DNA of 64,000 nt. Origin: JANQOH01 sp965201115. Lineage in GTDB: Bacteria > Pseudomonadota > Alphaproteobacteria > UBA7887. This document shows, piece by piece, positions 1 through 11,772 of the stretch. The stretch covers positions 310,001-374,000 of the forward strand of contig OZ241745.1 in assembly GCA_965201115.1 (NCBI GenBank), in the 5' to 3' direction. Within the stretch, counting starts at the first letter, position 1; every line of letters begins with the position of its first letter. The notes beneath the pieces were generated by a model that was not told the DNA's origin, searched no databases, and saw only the letters and a program-made list of their open reading frames with translations. The position numbers and the translations under genes were made by a program.

Positions 1-169
1 CGGTCGCCGAGCGGATATCGACGGGATGGACGCCCCACTCGTCGTAGCGCGGGTCCGCGGCCAGGTCGATAAAGCCGATCCCGACGGTGGGCGGCTCGTC
101 CCGCGCCGCCGCCGGCGCAAGCGCCGAAAACAGGCAGGCGGCGAGCGCCGCAAACAGCCGCGCGCGCAT
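1..169 (-). CDS. PQQ-linked ABC transporter substrate-binding protein (5' part only)
   Basis: Only the N-terminal 56 codons are in the window; the gene runs off the left edge. The start is ATG at 169-167, three bases after the stop of the upstream beta-propeller gene, so the two are co-transcribed. The N-terminus is a signal peptide (Arg-rich start, then a hydrophobic stretch ending in APAAA before RDEPP). The mature part begins with VGIGFIDLAADPRYDEW, which resembles the start of the substrate-binding protein of the PQQ-dependent alcohol dehydrogenase-associated ABC system. The family call rests on this short motif plus context: an ABC ATPase and a beta-propeller of the same system lie just upstream. 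A periplasmic location is inferred. Confidence 0.6.
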   Translation of the reverse strand, partial: MRARLFAALAACLFSALAPAAARDEPPTVGIGFIDLAADPRYDEWGVHPVDIRSAT

Positions 170-172
170 CGC

Positions 173-1189
173 TCAGTCGTCGATGCGCACGGTGTGCGGC
201 GTGCGCCCCACCGACACCGCGCGCACCGCCACGCGGCGCTCGGTATCGATGATGCTCACATCGTCGCTCGCGCCGTTGGTCACGACGAGGAACTTCTCAT
301 CCGCCGTGAGCGCCGCGCCCCAGACGCGGTCGCCGGCCAGTATGTAGTCCTCGATCTCGCGCGTCGCGACGTCGACCACCGCGACATGGCGCGCGCGGCC
401 GAGCGTGACATAGGCGGTGGCGCCGTCGCGCGTCATGGCGAAATCCACCGGGTTGATCTCTTCCGGGCGCATGCCGCGCCGCTCGAAAAACAACTGCTCG
501 AGCGGCTCGAAGGTTTGCGCGTCGAGTATCGAGACCGAGCCGTCGAGCTCGTTGGTAACCCAGTATTCGGCGTCGTCCGGCGTGACGACGCCGCGCCGCG
601 GGCGGATGCCCACCAGCGCTTCGTCGAGTATTTCCCCGGCCCACGGATCGATAACGAACACCGAGTTCGTGACCTCCGAGGTGACGAACACCACCTTGCC
701 GTCGCCGCGGAAGGTAATCCCCTCGGGCTCGATGCCGACATCCTCGACGACCCGCAGCCGTTCGCCCGTGGCGACATCGGTCACCGTCGCCTCGTTGTCG
801 TCTTCGTTGGCGGCGACGAGGATGGTCCCCGTCGGGTCGAGCTGGAATATCTCCGGATCCTCGCCGGCGTCGAGCGCGCCGACGATGCTCAGCGATTCGA
901 CGTCGAGAACCTCGATGCGATCGTCTCCGCTGGCGGCGATCAGCAATTGCGTCTTGCCGGCGTTCCAGCGCATGTCGCGCGGACGCTGCCCCGTGGGCAC
1001 GGTGCGAATCGTCTCGAACGTCTCGCCGTCGAGCACCGTGACCGTATCGTCGCCTTCGTTGCTCACGAAGATATAGCCGGTTCCCGCGGCCCCCGCCGCG
1101 CCGGCGGCGAGCAGCGCCGCCGCGAGCGCAAGCCCGGAAAACCTGCGCCCCGGCGCGCGAAAAAGCGATTCGGGCATGAATGTCTCCAT
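173..1189 (-). CDS. PQQ-dependent catabolism-associated beta-propeller protein
   Basis: This is a 338-residue exported protein. Residues about 15-35 form a hydrophobic signal segment (GLALAAALLAAGAAGAAG). The rest is a chain of YVTN-type repeats of about 42 residues, seen as VSNEGDDTVTVLDGET, AASGDDRIEVLDVES, TNELDGSVSILDAQT and TNGASDDVSIIDTER, which fold as a beta-propeller. The family is found next to PQQ-dependent dehydrogenases and their ABC genes, and its biochemical role is not established. Here it sits between the ATPase gene (28-bp gap) and the substrate-binding gene (3-bp gap). No PQQ enzyme or PQQ biosynthesis gene is visible in this window, so the link to PQQ is by family only. 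Confidence 0.85.
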   Translation of the reverse strand: METFMPESLFRAPGRRFSGLALAAALLAAGAAGAAGTGYIFVSNEGDDTVTVLDGETFETIRTVPTGQRPRDMRWNAGKTQLLIAASGDDRIEVLDVESLSIVGALDAGEDPEIFQLDPTGTILVAANEDDNEATVTDVATGERLRVVEDVGIEPEGITFRGDGKVVFVTSEVTNSVFVIDPWAGEILDEALVGIRPRRGVVTPDDAEYWVTNELDGSVSILDAQTFEPLEQLFFERRGMRPEEINPVDFAMTRDGATAYVTLGRARHVAVVDVATREIEDYILAGDRVWGAALTADEKFLVVTNGASDDVSIIDTERRVAVRAVSVGRTPHTVRIDD

Positions 1190-1217
1190 TCGTTGGCGTT
1201 CGGCCGCCGCGCCGCGC

Positions 1218-1979
1218 TCAGGCGTCCGAAACGCCGGTCATCGCGACGAAAGCGTCGTGGAGGTCGGGCTCGCCGGTTTGCGCGACCAGTTCCGCCGGCG
1301 CGCCGTCGGCAATCGCCTTGCCGCGGTGCAGAACCACGACCCGGTCGGCCTGTTCCGCCTCGTCCACCAGGTGCGTGGCCCACAATATCGCCATGGCGCG
1401 GCTGTCGCGCAGGGCCAGCACATGATCCAGCAGGTCGCGCCGGCTGGCGGGGTCCAGCCCGACCGTGGGCTCGTCCATCAGCAGCAATTTCGGCTCGTGG
1501 ACCAGCGCGCGCGCAAGCTCGACGCGCCGCCGCTGGCCGCCGCTCAACCCCCGCGCGCGGCCGCCGGCGCGGTCCGCCAGTTTCAGGCGCTCGAGGCACT
1601 CGGCGATTCGCCGCGCCGCGCGCCCCCCCGTCAGCCCGTGCAGGCTGGCGTGAAAGCGCAAATTGCCGCCCACCGTCATGTCGAGATCGAGCGTGGGTTG
1701 CTGGAACACGACGCCCAGCCCCGCCAGCGCCGGTACGGCGTTGCGGCGGATATCGCGCCCGTCCACCGCGATGGCGCCGCCGTCGGGAACGAACAGCCCG
1801 GTGAGCAGCTGAAAAAGCGTGGTCTTGCCGGCGCCGTTCGGCCCCAGCAGCGCGACGAACTCCCCCGCGCCGACGCGAATGTCCGCGCCGTCGAGCGCCT
1901 TGCGCGGCCCATAGGCCTTCATCACGCCCGCGACGTCGAGAACCGTCTCGCGCCGGCGATCGTCCGCCGCTTCGTTCAC
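1218..1979 (-). CDS. ABC transporter ATP-binding protein, PQQ-dependent alcohol dehydrogenase system type
   Basis: This 253-residue cytoplasmic ATPase energises an exporter-type ABC system. Walker A is at residues 46-53 (GPNGAGKT), the signature LSGGQRRRVELARAL follows, Walker B is LLLMDEPTVGLDP and the H-loop is ATHLVDEAE. I chose GTG at 1979-1977 as start because it overlaps the TGA of the upstream gene (GTGA) and gives a normal N-terminus; no ATG lies nearby in frame. Domain order and the neighbouring beta-propeller and substrate-binding genes point to the ATPase of the PQQ-dependent alcohol dehydrogenase system. The open frame extends far upstream antisense to nothing real; that extension is a GC artefact. 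Confidence 0.85.
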   Translation of the reverse strand: MNEAADDRRRETVLDVAGVMKAYGPRKALDGADIRVGAGEFVALLGPNGAGKTTLFQLLTGLFVPDGGAIAVDGRDIRRNAVPALAGLGVVFQQPTLDLDMTVGGNLRFHASLHGLTGGRAARRIAECLERLKLADRAGGRARGLSGGQRRRVELARALVHEPKLLLMDEPTVGLDPASRRDLLDHVLALRDSRAMAILWATHLVDEAEQADRVVVLHRGKAIADGAPAELVAQTGEPDLHDAFVAMTGVSDA

Positions 1980-2761
1980 TTCGCGCCTCCCGCTGGCCGC
2001 TCGCCTTCGCCGCCCGCAAGCCCATGCAACAATGAGCGGTTGCCGGTCAAGAGCGTTGCCCGGAAACGCTCGATTTCCGGGTCTTCCGGGTCGCGCGGGC
2101 GGCGGATCGGAACCTCGGCGTCCAGTATCGCCCGCGACGGCGCGCGCGACAGAAACAGGATGCGGTCGCCCAGGTAAATCGCCTCGCGCAGGTCGTGGGT
2201 CACGAACAATACGGTAGTCGGGCGCGCGCGCCAAAGGTCCAGCAACATGCCGCGCAGGCGGTTCGCCGCCGGCCCGTCGAGCGACACGAAAGGTTCGTCG
2301 AGAAGCAACAGGCTCGGTTCGGTCACGAAAGCGCGGGCCAGCGCGACGCGGCGCTGCATCCCCCCCGACAGGCGGTTGGGGAACTCGTCGAGCGCATCGC
2401 CCAGCCCCATGCGGCGCAGCAGCTCCTCGCCGCGCCCCTCGCGCGCCCCCTCCGGCGGCAGCACGAGGTTCACATTGTCGCGCACCGTCGCCCACGGCAG
2501 CAGGCGCGGCGTCTGAAACATGTACGAGACCCGAGCGCCGCCCGCCATGGCGATCTCGGCGTCGGCGTCCGCGTCGAGGCCGCCGACGATGTTGAGCATC
2601 GTCGTCTTGCCGCAGCCCGACGGCCCCACGAAGCACACGAACTGCCCCGCGGGCGCGGCGAACTCCAGCCCCTCGATCGCCAGCCGCTCCCCGTCGCCCG
2701 ACCCCTTGCGGTAGGCCTTGCGGGCGATTCGGACGCGCAGTGCGCCCCCGTCGCCGCTCAT
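1976..2761 (-). CDS. ABC transporter ATP-binding protein, NitT/TauT/SsuB type
   Basis: This is a 261-residue importer ATPase. Walker A is at 46-53 (GPSGCGKT), the Q-loop region reads YMFQTPRLLPW, the signature is LSGGMQRRVALARAF, Walker B is LLLLDEPF and the H-loop is VTHDLREA. The LPW and DLREAIYL features are typical of the nitrate/taurine/sulfonate importer class. It starts with ATG directly abutting the TAG of the permease gene and its TGA overlaps the GTG of the next ATPase gene. With the permease and the solute-binding protein upstream it makes a complete importer; the substrate cannot be read from sequence, but the operon suggests something connected with alcohol oxidation. Confidence 0.85.
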   Translation of the reverse strand: MSGDGGALRVRIARKAYRKGSGDGERLAIEGLEFAAPAGQFVCFVGPSGCGKTTMLNIVGGLDADADAEIAMAGGARVSYMFQTPRLLPWATVRDNVNLVLPPEGAREGRGEELLRRMGLGDALDEFPNRLSGGMQRRVALARAFVTEPSLLLLDEPFVSLDGPAANRLRGMLLDLWRARPTTVLFVTHDLREAIYLGDRILFLSRAPSRAILDAEVPIRRPRDPEDPEIERFRATLLTGNRSLLHGLAGGEGERPAGGAK

Positions 2762-3535
2762 CTATTTGCGCCACCGCGTGAGCCGCCGCTCCAGCGGCTC
2801 CACCAGCGCAACCTCCACCGCCAGCATCACGATCACGAACGCGAACATGTAGGCCAGCACCCCGGCGATGTCGAAATACTGGAAAAACAGCTGCATCTTG
2901 TGGCCGACGCCGCTGTCGCCCGCGAGCAACTCGACGACCAGCACGATCTTCCAGATCAGCGCGACCCCCGAGCGCCCCGCGGCCATCAGATAGGGGTAGA
3001 GCTGCGGCAGGAAAAAACGGAAAAACGTGCGCGCGCGGCCGACCCGGAACACCTGCGCCACCTGCAGAAGGTCGCGGTCGATGGCGCGCGCGCCCTCGCG
3101 CACCGTCACCACCACGTTCGGAAACTTGTTGAGCGCCACCGCGAGTATCATCGCCGCCTCGTTGATGCCCATCCACACGAGGCAAAGGATGATGGTCACC
3201 AGCGCCGGCACGTTGAGCAGCACCACAAGCCAGCCGTCGAACATGTGATCGAACGACCGCCGCAGCCCCATGACGATGCCGATCGCCGCGCCCGCGGCCA
3301 TCGCCAGCGCAAACGCCGCGATCACCCGGAACAGCGTGATCCCCAAATCGGCGAGCAGCGAATCCTCGGTCAGCTCGACCCGGAACTTGGCGGCGACCGT
3401 CGAGACGTCGGGCAGCGTGCGCACTTGCAGGCTCTGCGCGGCGATCTCCCAGATCGCGACCAGCGCCAGAATCGACAGCGCGCGCAGGGCGGCGGGGCCC
3501 GGCGCGCGCAGCAGCGCCGCGGCGGCCGCGGTCAC
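2762..3535 (-). CDS. ABC transporter permease, NitT/TauT/SsuC type
   Basis: This is a 257-residue inner-membrane permease with about six hydrophobic segments (for example ALSILALVAIWEIAAQ, VIAAFALAMAAGAAIGIVMG and LAYMFAFVIVMLAVEVALVE). A binding-protein-dependent transport motif is present near the middle (EGARAIDRDLLQVAQVFRVG), corresponding to the EAA loop that contacts the ATPase. The start is GTG at 3535-3533, overlapping the TGA of the solute-binding gene; no ATG is available in a sensible place. It pairs with the ATPase immediately downstream. Confidence 0.85.
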   Translation of the reverse strand: MTAAAAALLRAPGPAALRALSILALVAIWEIAAQSLQVRTLPDVSTVAAKFRVELTEDSLLADLGITLFRVIAAFALAMAAGAAIGIVMGLRRSFDHMFDGWLVVLLNVPALVTIILCLVWMGINEAAMILAVALNKFPNVVVTVREGARAIDRDLLQVAQVFRVGRARTFFRFFLPQLYPYLMAAGRSGVALIWKIVLVVELLAGDSGVGHKMQLFFQYFDIAGVLAYMFAFVIVMLAVEVALVEPLERRLTRWRK

Positions 3536-4524
3536 GGTTCGGCGCGCCACACGGTCCCGGGCGCCAGCTCCGTCGCCGAACCCACCAGCGCGCGCCCGCC
3601 GAGCCGGGCGACAATGGCGTAAGCCTCGCGAATCGCCGCCTCGTGCTCGTCCGGCGTCCCCGTCGGCGCGCCCTCGCGGTAGCCCTCGCGCAGCGCCGCC
3701 AGCGTCGCGTCGTCCTCGGCGCGGACCAGAGGGCGCAGCAGCTCCCATTCCGCGTCCGATTCGAGCATGATCCGGCGCGCCGCCGCCGAAGCCGCGAGAA
3801 AACCGTCGAGCGCCGCGCGGTTGGCCCGCGCCCACTCCTCGCCGAACACATACCCGATCAGCGGCAGCCGGCCCGGAACGCCCAGCGCCGGCATGATGTC
3901 CTGGACGCGAATCAGCTCGCGCATCCCCGCCGCCCGCAGCCGCGCGGCGTAGTTCCAAAAATTCAGCACGCCGTCGAACTCGCCCTGCGCGAACTTCTCC
4001 TGCAGCAGCGGCGGCGCGCCATGCACCGAGCGCACCGCGCCGTCGAGATCGCGGCCCAGGCGCTCGATCGCATACGCGCGCAGGAGCAGCCAGCTCTTGT
4101 CCACCGGGCCGCCGGCCACGCCGATCGTGCGGCCGTCCAGATCGGCCAGCGCCTCGACCCCGCCGCCCGGATGAACCATCAGCGAGCCCGCCGCCGTGGA
4201 GTAGGGAACGAACGCATAGTCGAACCCCGCGTCGCGCTGGCGCGAAACCCACATCCAGTCGCTCACGATAACGTCGGCCTCGCCCGCGTTGAGCGCGATG
4301 GCGGCCGCGTTCTTCGTCGCCACGCGCCGCACGTCGAGCGCCGCGCCGTGCGCCGCGTCGAGGCCGCGCCGCACGATGACGTCGATCTCCCACGCCACCG
4401 TGCCGAACTGAAGTATCGCGAGCCGCACCGCCGGCGCCGCGCCGGCCGCCGGCGCGACCGCCCCGGCAAGCAGAACGAACAGCGCGGCCGCAACCGCGCG
4501 CCCGCCCAAACGCCCAAGCGCCAT
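3532..4524 (-). CDS. ABC transporter substrate-binding protein, SsuA/TauA-like
   Basis: This is a 330-residue periplasmic solute-binding protein. It has a signal peptide (hydrophobic AVAAALFVLLAGAVAPAAGA), then the NMT1/SsuA-type fold with the landmarks VRLAILQFGTVAWEIDVI, ADVIVSDWMWVSRQRDAG, DLDGRTIGVAGGPVDKSW and LPLIGYVFGEEWA. The start is ATG at 4524-4522. It is the first gene of the operon visible here, and the region upstream holds the repeat array and then the divergent rrn promoter, so the operon promoter probably lies between about 4525 and 4620. The substrate is unknown; in related genomes such proteins accompany PQQ-linked alcohol catabolism genes. Confidence 0.85.
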   Translation of the reverse strand: MALGRLGGRAVAAALFVLLAGAVAPAAGAAPAVRLAILQFGTVAWEIDVIVRRGLDAAHGAALDVRRVATKNAAAIALNAGEADVIVSDWMWVSRQRDAGFDYAFVPYSTAAGSLMVHPGGGVEALADLDGRTIGVAGGPVDKSWLLLRAYAIERLGRDLDGAVRSVHGAPPLLQEKFAQGEFDGVLNFWNYAARLRAAGMRELIRVQDIMPALGVPGRLPLIGYVFGEEWARANRAALDGFLAASAAARRIMLESDAEWELLRPLVRAEDDATLAALREGYREGAPTGTPDEHEAAIREAYAIVARLGGRALVGSATELAPGTVWRAEP

Positions 4525-4626
4525 CTGCGTAACCCCTTGCGAAACCCCGGCGCCCGCGCAACCCCCGCGCGCCCCCGGACACCGATCCCTGTCGCCCCAT
4601 ACCCTATACGCCCCGCGCCCCGCCGC

Positions 4627-5140
4627 AACCCCGCCGCAGGCGGCCCCGCCTGGGCGCGCGGGCGTCCCCGCCCGCACGCCTTCGCCGCAACCCCGCCGAA
4701 GGCGGGGCCCGGGACCGCGGGCATCCTGCCCGCACGTTCCCGCAATGCGCGACGCCGCCGGGAAGGGCGCAGCGGTGCCGCAACCCCGCCGAAGGCGGGG
4801 CCCGGGACCGCGGGCATCCTGCCCGCACGTTCCCGCAATGCGCGACGTCGCCGGGAAGGGCGCGCCGCCGCCGCAACCGCCGCAACCCCGCCGAAGGCGG
4901 GGCCTGGGACCGCGGGCATCCTGCCCGCACGTTCCCGCCAAGCGCGATGTCGCCGGGAAGGGCGCGCCGCACTTCCTGGGTGCGCGGGCGTCCCCGCCCG
5001 CACGTCGCCGCAATGCGCGATGTCGCCGGGAAGGGCGCAGCGCCGCCGCAACCGCCGCAACCCCGCCGAAGACGGGGCCTGGGACCGCGGGCATCCTGCC
5101 CGCACGTCGCCGCAATGCGCGACGTCGCCGGGAAGGGCGC
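4627..5140. repeat. Array of GC-rich triple-hairpin repeat units, about six copies
   Basis: Each full unit has three successive inverted repeats: CCCCGCCGAAGGCGGGG, then GCGGGCATCCTGCCCGC, then a looser TTCCCGC...GCGGGAA pair. Clear units begin at about 4691, 4784, 4886 and 5061. A unit lacking the first hairpin lies near 4976 and a diverged one near 4630. Spacing is 93-102 bp between well-formed neighbours. The units differ by scattered substitutions and by small linkers of CCGCAACCG. The array fills the intergenic region between the ABC operon and the rrn promoter. No stop triplet occurs in the core in any frame, so long spurious open frames run through it on both strands. Confidence 0.9.
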
Positions 5141-5291
5141 ACCGCCGCCAAAACCGCCGCCAACCCCGCCGCCGGCCGCCCCGCACAGCCCGCCACCCCG
5201 CCCGCGCCCCCGCCTAACCCATTGATACAACACAACCAACAACCCCACGCAAAATTTTTCCCCAATTCCCGCAATTTTCTCGCACACCCCG

Positions 5292-5321
5292 TTGACACCG
5301 CCCCCCTCCCCCGCCTATAAC
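5292..5321 (+). promoter_or_regulatory. rRNA operon promoter
   Basis: A consensus -35 TTGACA (5292-5297) is followed after 18 bases by TATAAC (5316-5321). It lies in a local stretch rich in A and T (5219-5290) between the repeat array and the 16S gene, and would give a leader of roughly 280 bases before the mature 16S. I see no protein gene between this promoter and 5610. Confidence 0.75.
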
Positions 5322-5610
5322 ACTGTTCCCGCGCGCTGGCGGCGCGCCGGGGCGGCCCATGTCGGCCCTGCGCATGGCGCAGGCGGCGGGGCGGCGCGGT
5401 GTTTGATATCGTGAAACGGGAAGGGATTCGTGGGCGGCGGCGCGCCGGGGCTCCGGCGCGGCGGCGCACGCGAAATCTTGAACGCATGACCTCGTTCGGG
5501 CCGCGGCGGCAACACGCCGCCGCGGCCCCGAGTTCTTGAGTTCGCTTTGCGTTGCGCCGGGACAAGCCGGCCGGAGCGCCCTCGGGCGCGCCGCGCCGGC
5601 CTCGAACCCT

Positions 5611-7123
<1,513 letters not shown>

Positions 7124-7307
7124 CGCGCCCCCCGCGGGCCAGCCCGCAAAGGCGCGTCGCCTCAACATACCCCGCCGCCGGCGGCGCAAGCCCCGGGCGG
7201 CGGACCGGCGCCCGAAGCCCCCGCGCCGCCGCCTGCGTATCCCTTCCCCGGAGCCGAAGCGCAGCGCCCCGCAACGATGGCGCCGCAACGCGCCGGCCGC
7301 GCGGAGC

Positions 7308-7384
7308 GGGCCTGTAGCTCAGTCGGTCAGAGCGCACGCCTGATAAGCGTGAGGTCGGTAGTTCGAGTCTACCCAGGCCCACCA
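7308..7384 (+). tRNA. tRNA-Ile (GAT)
   Basis: A complete cloverleaf: acceptor GGGCCTG pairs with CAGGCCC, the T-arm carries GTTCGAGTC, and the anticodon GAT is at 7342-7344. The CCA end is encoded (7382-7384). It is in the 16S-23S spacer, the standard place in alphaproteobacterial rrn operons. Confidence 0.97.
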
Positions 7385-7425
7385 CGGCCCATGCGCGGCG
7401 CAACTTGCGCCGCAAACGCCGAATC

Positions 7426-7501
7426 GGGGGCGTAGCTCAGTCGGGAGAGCGCCTGCTTTGCAAGCAGGAGGTCATCGGTTCGATTCCGTTCGCCTCCACC
7501 A
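7426..7501 (+). tRNA. tRNA-Ala (TGC)
   Basis: The acceptor stem GGGGGCG pairs with CGCCTCC and includes the G3:U70 wobble that identifies tRNA-Ala. The anticodon TGC is at 7459-7461 within GCTTTGCAAGC. CCA is encoded at 7499-7501. It is the second spacer tRNA of the rrn operon. Confidence 0.97.
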
Positions 7502-7706
7502 CGGCGGCGCGCGAAACGGCTCGGGAAGATAACCATTCCGCGCCCCCTCGGGCCCACGGCCCGGGCGGCGCGGCGTTTTGACATCGTGAAGAGGTCTGGC
7601 GTTGGACCTGCGCGCAACCGCCCCCCAACGGGCGGCGGCGCAAGGGTCCGACGGGCTGAGTATCGCGGAACGACGCGGCGGGCTCGCGCCCGCGCACGGA
7701 ATCCGC

Positions 7707-10564
<2,858 letters not shown>

Positions 10565-10643
10565 GCAACCCCGTGCCCGGGCGCGAACCCGCCGCACAAA
10601 CCCGCGATACACAGCCCACCCGCCCCCGCGGCGGGGCCCGGCA

Positions 10644-10762
10644 GACCCGGTGGTCATAGCGAGGGGCATGTACCCGATCCCATCCCGAACTCGGCCGTGA
10701 AGACCCTCAGCGCCGATGGTACTGCGTCCCAAGACGTGGGAGAGTAGGTCGCCGCCGGGTCT
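10644..10762 (+). rRNA. rrf: 5S ribosomal RNA
   Basis: The terminal helix is formed by GACCCGGTGG with CCGCCGGGTC. Internal landmarks are CCCATCCCGAACTCGG and GCGCCGATGGTACTGCG, plus GGGAGAGTAGGTCG near the 3' end. It sits 80 bases after the 23S gene in the normal order. Confidence 0.95.
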
Positions 10763-10823
10763 CCCCGGCCCCGCCCCCCAACGCCAGCCCTCTGAAACCG
10801 ATGCAAACGCACACACAGATGAT

Positions 10824-10900
<77 letters not shown>

Positions 10901-10913
10901 CCCCCCCCCCCCC
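10901..10913 (+). repeat. Homopolymer of 13 C
   Basis: Thirteen C residues follow the CCA of tRNA-fMet without interruption, the longest single-base run I noticed. It lies in the trailer of the rrn transcript, in no coding frame. The exact length may be unreliable in sequencing. Confidence 0.9.
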
Positions 10914-10942
10914 GCACCGAAGACGCAAACTCCCCGAAGAGA

Positions 10943-10969
10943 AACCGCCGCCGAATTTCGGCGGCGGTT
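10943..10969. terminator. Probable bidirectional terminator hairpin between rrn operon and small gene
   Basis: An 11-bp perfect stem AACCGCCGCCG / CGGCGGCGGTT with loop AATTT. It lies 43 bases after tRNA-fMet and 5 bases beyond the stop codon of the convergent small gene. There is no clean T-run on the plus strand. On the minus strand the hairpin is followed by TTTCTCTTC, so it fits best as the terminator of the small gene and possibly also of the rrn operon. Confidence 0.6.
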
Positions 10970-10974
10970 CCGGG

Positions 10975-11163
10975 TTATCGGCTTGTTGCCTTGGGTTGGT
11001 TATTGTCCCGGCCCTTGCCGGAAGGGTTGCCCGTTGTGCTCGGCAAACCGGCGCTCTGTTTGCCGCCGCCTTGTTTCCCGCTTCCAGCCTTGCCGCCGCC
11101 GTGCTTCGCAGCGCCGCCGCGGCTGCCGCCGCCACGGCCGCCGCCGCCTCGTTTGCCAGCCAT
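10975..11163 (-). CDS. Small basic Gly/Lys-rich protein, hypothetical
   Basis: This 62-residue frame has a strong ribosome-binding site, AAAGGAG, about ten bases before its ATG (11163-11161), and a hairpin just after its stop. The protein is very rich in Gly, Lys and Arg in its first 40 residues. It ends in LPSTTGNPSGKGRDNNQPK, which looks like a conserved tail rather than low-complexity sequence. It has no signal peptide, membrane segment or cysteine. A nucleic acid- or ribosome-related role would be a guess from charge and location only. I cannot assign a family with certainty. Confidence 0.65.
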   Translation of the reverse strand: MAGKRGGGGRGGGSRGGAAKHGGGKAGSGKQGGGKQSAGLPSTTGNPSGKGRDNNQPKATSR

Positions 11164-11282
11164 GCCTGCTTAACTCCTTTCCGGCTCGGTGTCGTCGCGC
11201 GAGGATCCGCGCCAAGGGCATATGGGCCGCCCGCAAGGCAGTTGCAACCCCACGTCGATCCCGTCGCCCCACCCGTCGGCAT

Positions 11283-11770
11283 AACCCCGCCGAAGGCGGG
11301 GCCCGGGACCGCGGGCATCCTGCCCGCACGTTCCCGCAAGGCGCCCCCCCCGGCGCGTAAGCGCGCCGCCGGCTTGCGCAAGACGCAACCCCGCCGAAGG
11401 CGGGGCCCGGGACCGCGGGCATCCTGCCCGCACGTTCCCGCAAGCCGCGCCCCCGGCATGTAAGCGCGCGCCGGCTTGCGCAAGACGCAACCCCGCCGAA
11501 GGCGGGGCCCGGGACCGCGGGCATCCTGCCCGCACGTTCCCGCAAGGCGCACGCCCGGCATGTAAGCGCGCCGCCGGCTTGCGCAGGACGCAACCCCGCC
11601 GAAGGCGGGGCCCGGGACCGCGGGCATCCTGCCCGCACGTTCCCGCAAGGCGCGCCCCCGGCATGTTAGCGCGCCGCCGGCTTGCGCAAGACGCAACCCC
11701 GCCGAAGGCGGGGCCCGGGACCGCGGGCATCCTGCCCGCACGTTCCCGCAAGCCGCACGCCCCGCGTGTT
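11283..11770. repeat. Five-unit tandem array of the triple-hairpin repeat, about 103-bp period
   Basis: The string GCCCGGGACC recurs at 11301, 11405, 11507, 11610 and 11713, giving periods of 104, 102, 103 and 103 bp. Each unit consists of the two strong hairpins, the TTCCCGCAAG segment, and a linker of the type GGCATGTAAGCGCGCCGCCGGCTTGCGCAAGACG. The linker is shared by these units and absent from the array at 4.7-5.1 kb, so this array grew by local duplication. It ends abruptly at the left end of the IS1380 element at 11773, in the middle of the linker of the last unit. Confidence 0.92.
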
Positions 11771-11772
11771 AG

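Noticed and set aside
4604..5320. Several long open frames on both strands encoding Cys/Arg/Gly-rich proteins
   Set aside because: They are translations of the stop-free repeat units in alternative frames, with no start signal or conserved domain.
11283..11770. CRISPR-like array
   Set aside because: The units are about 103 bp, repeat and linker are both conserved, and no variable spacers of uniform length are present. No cas gene is nearby.
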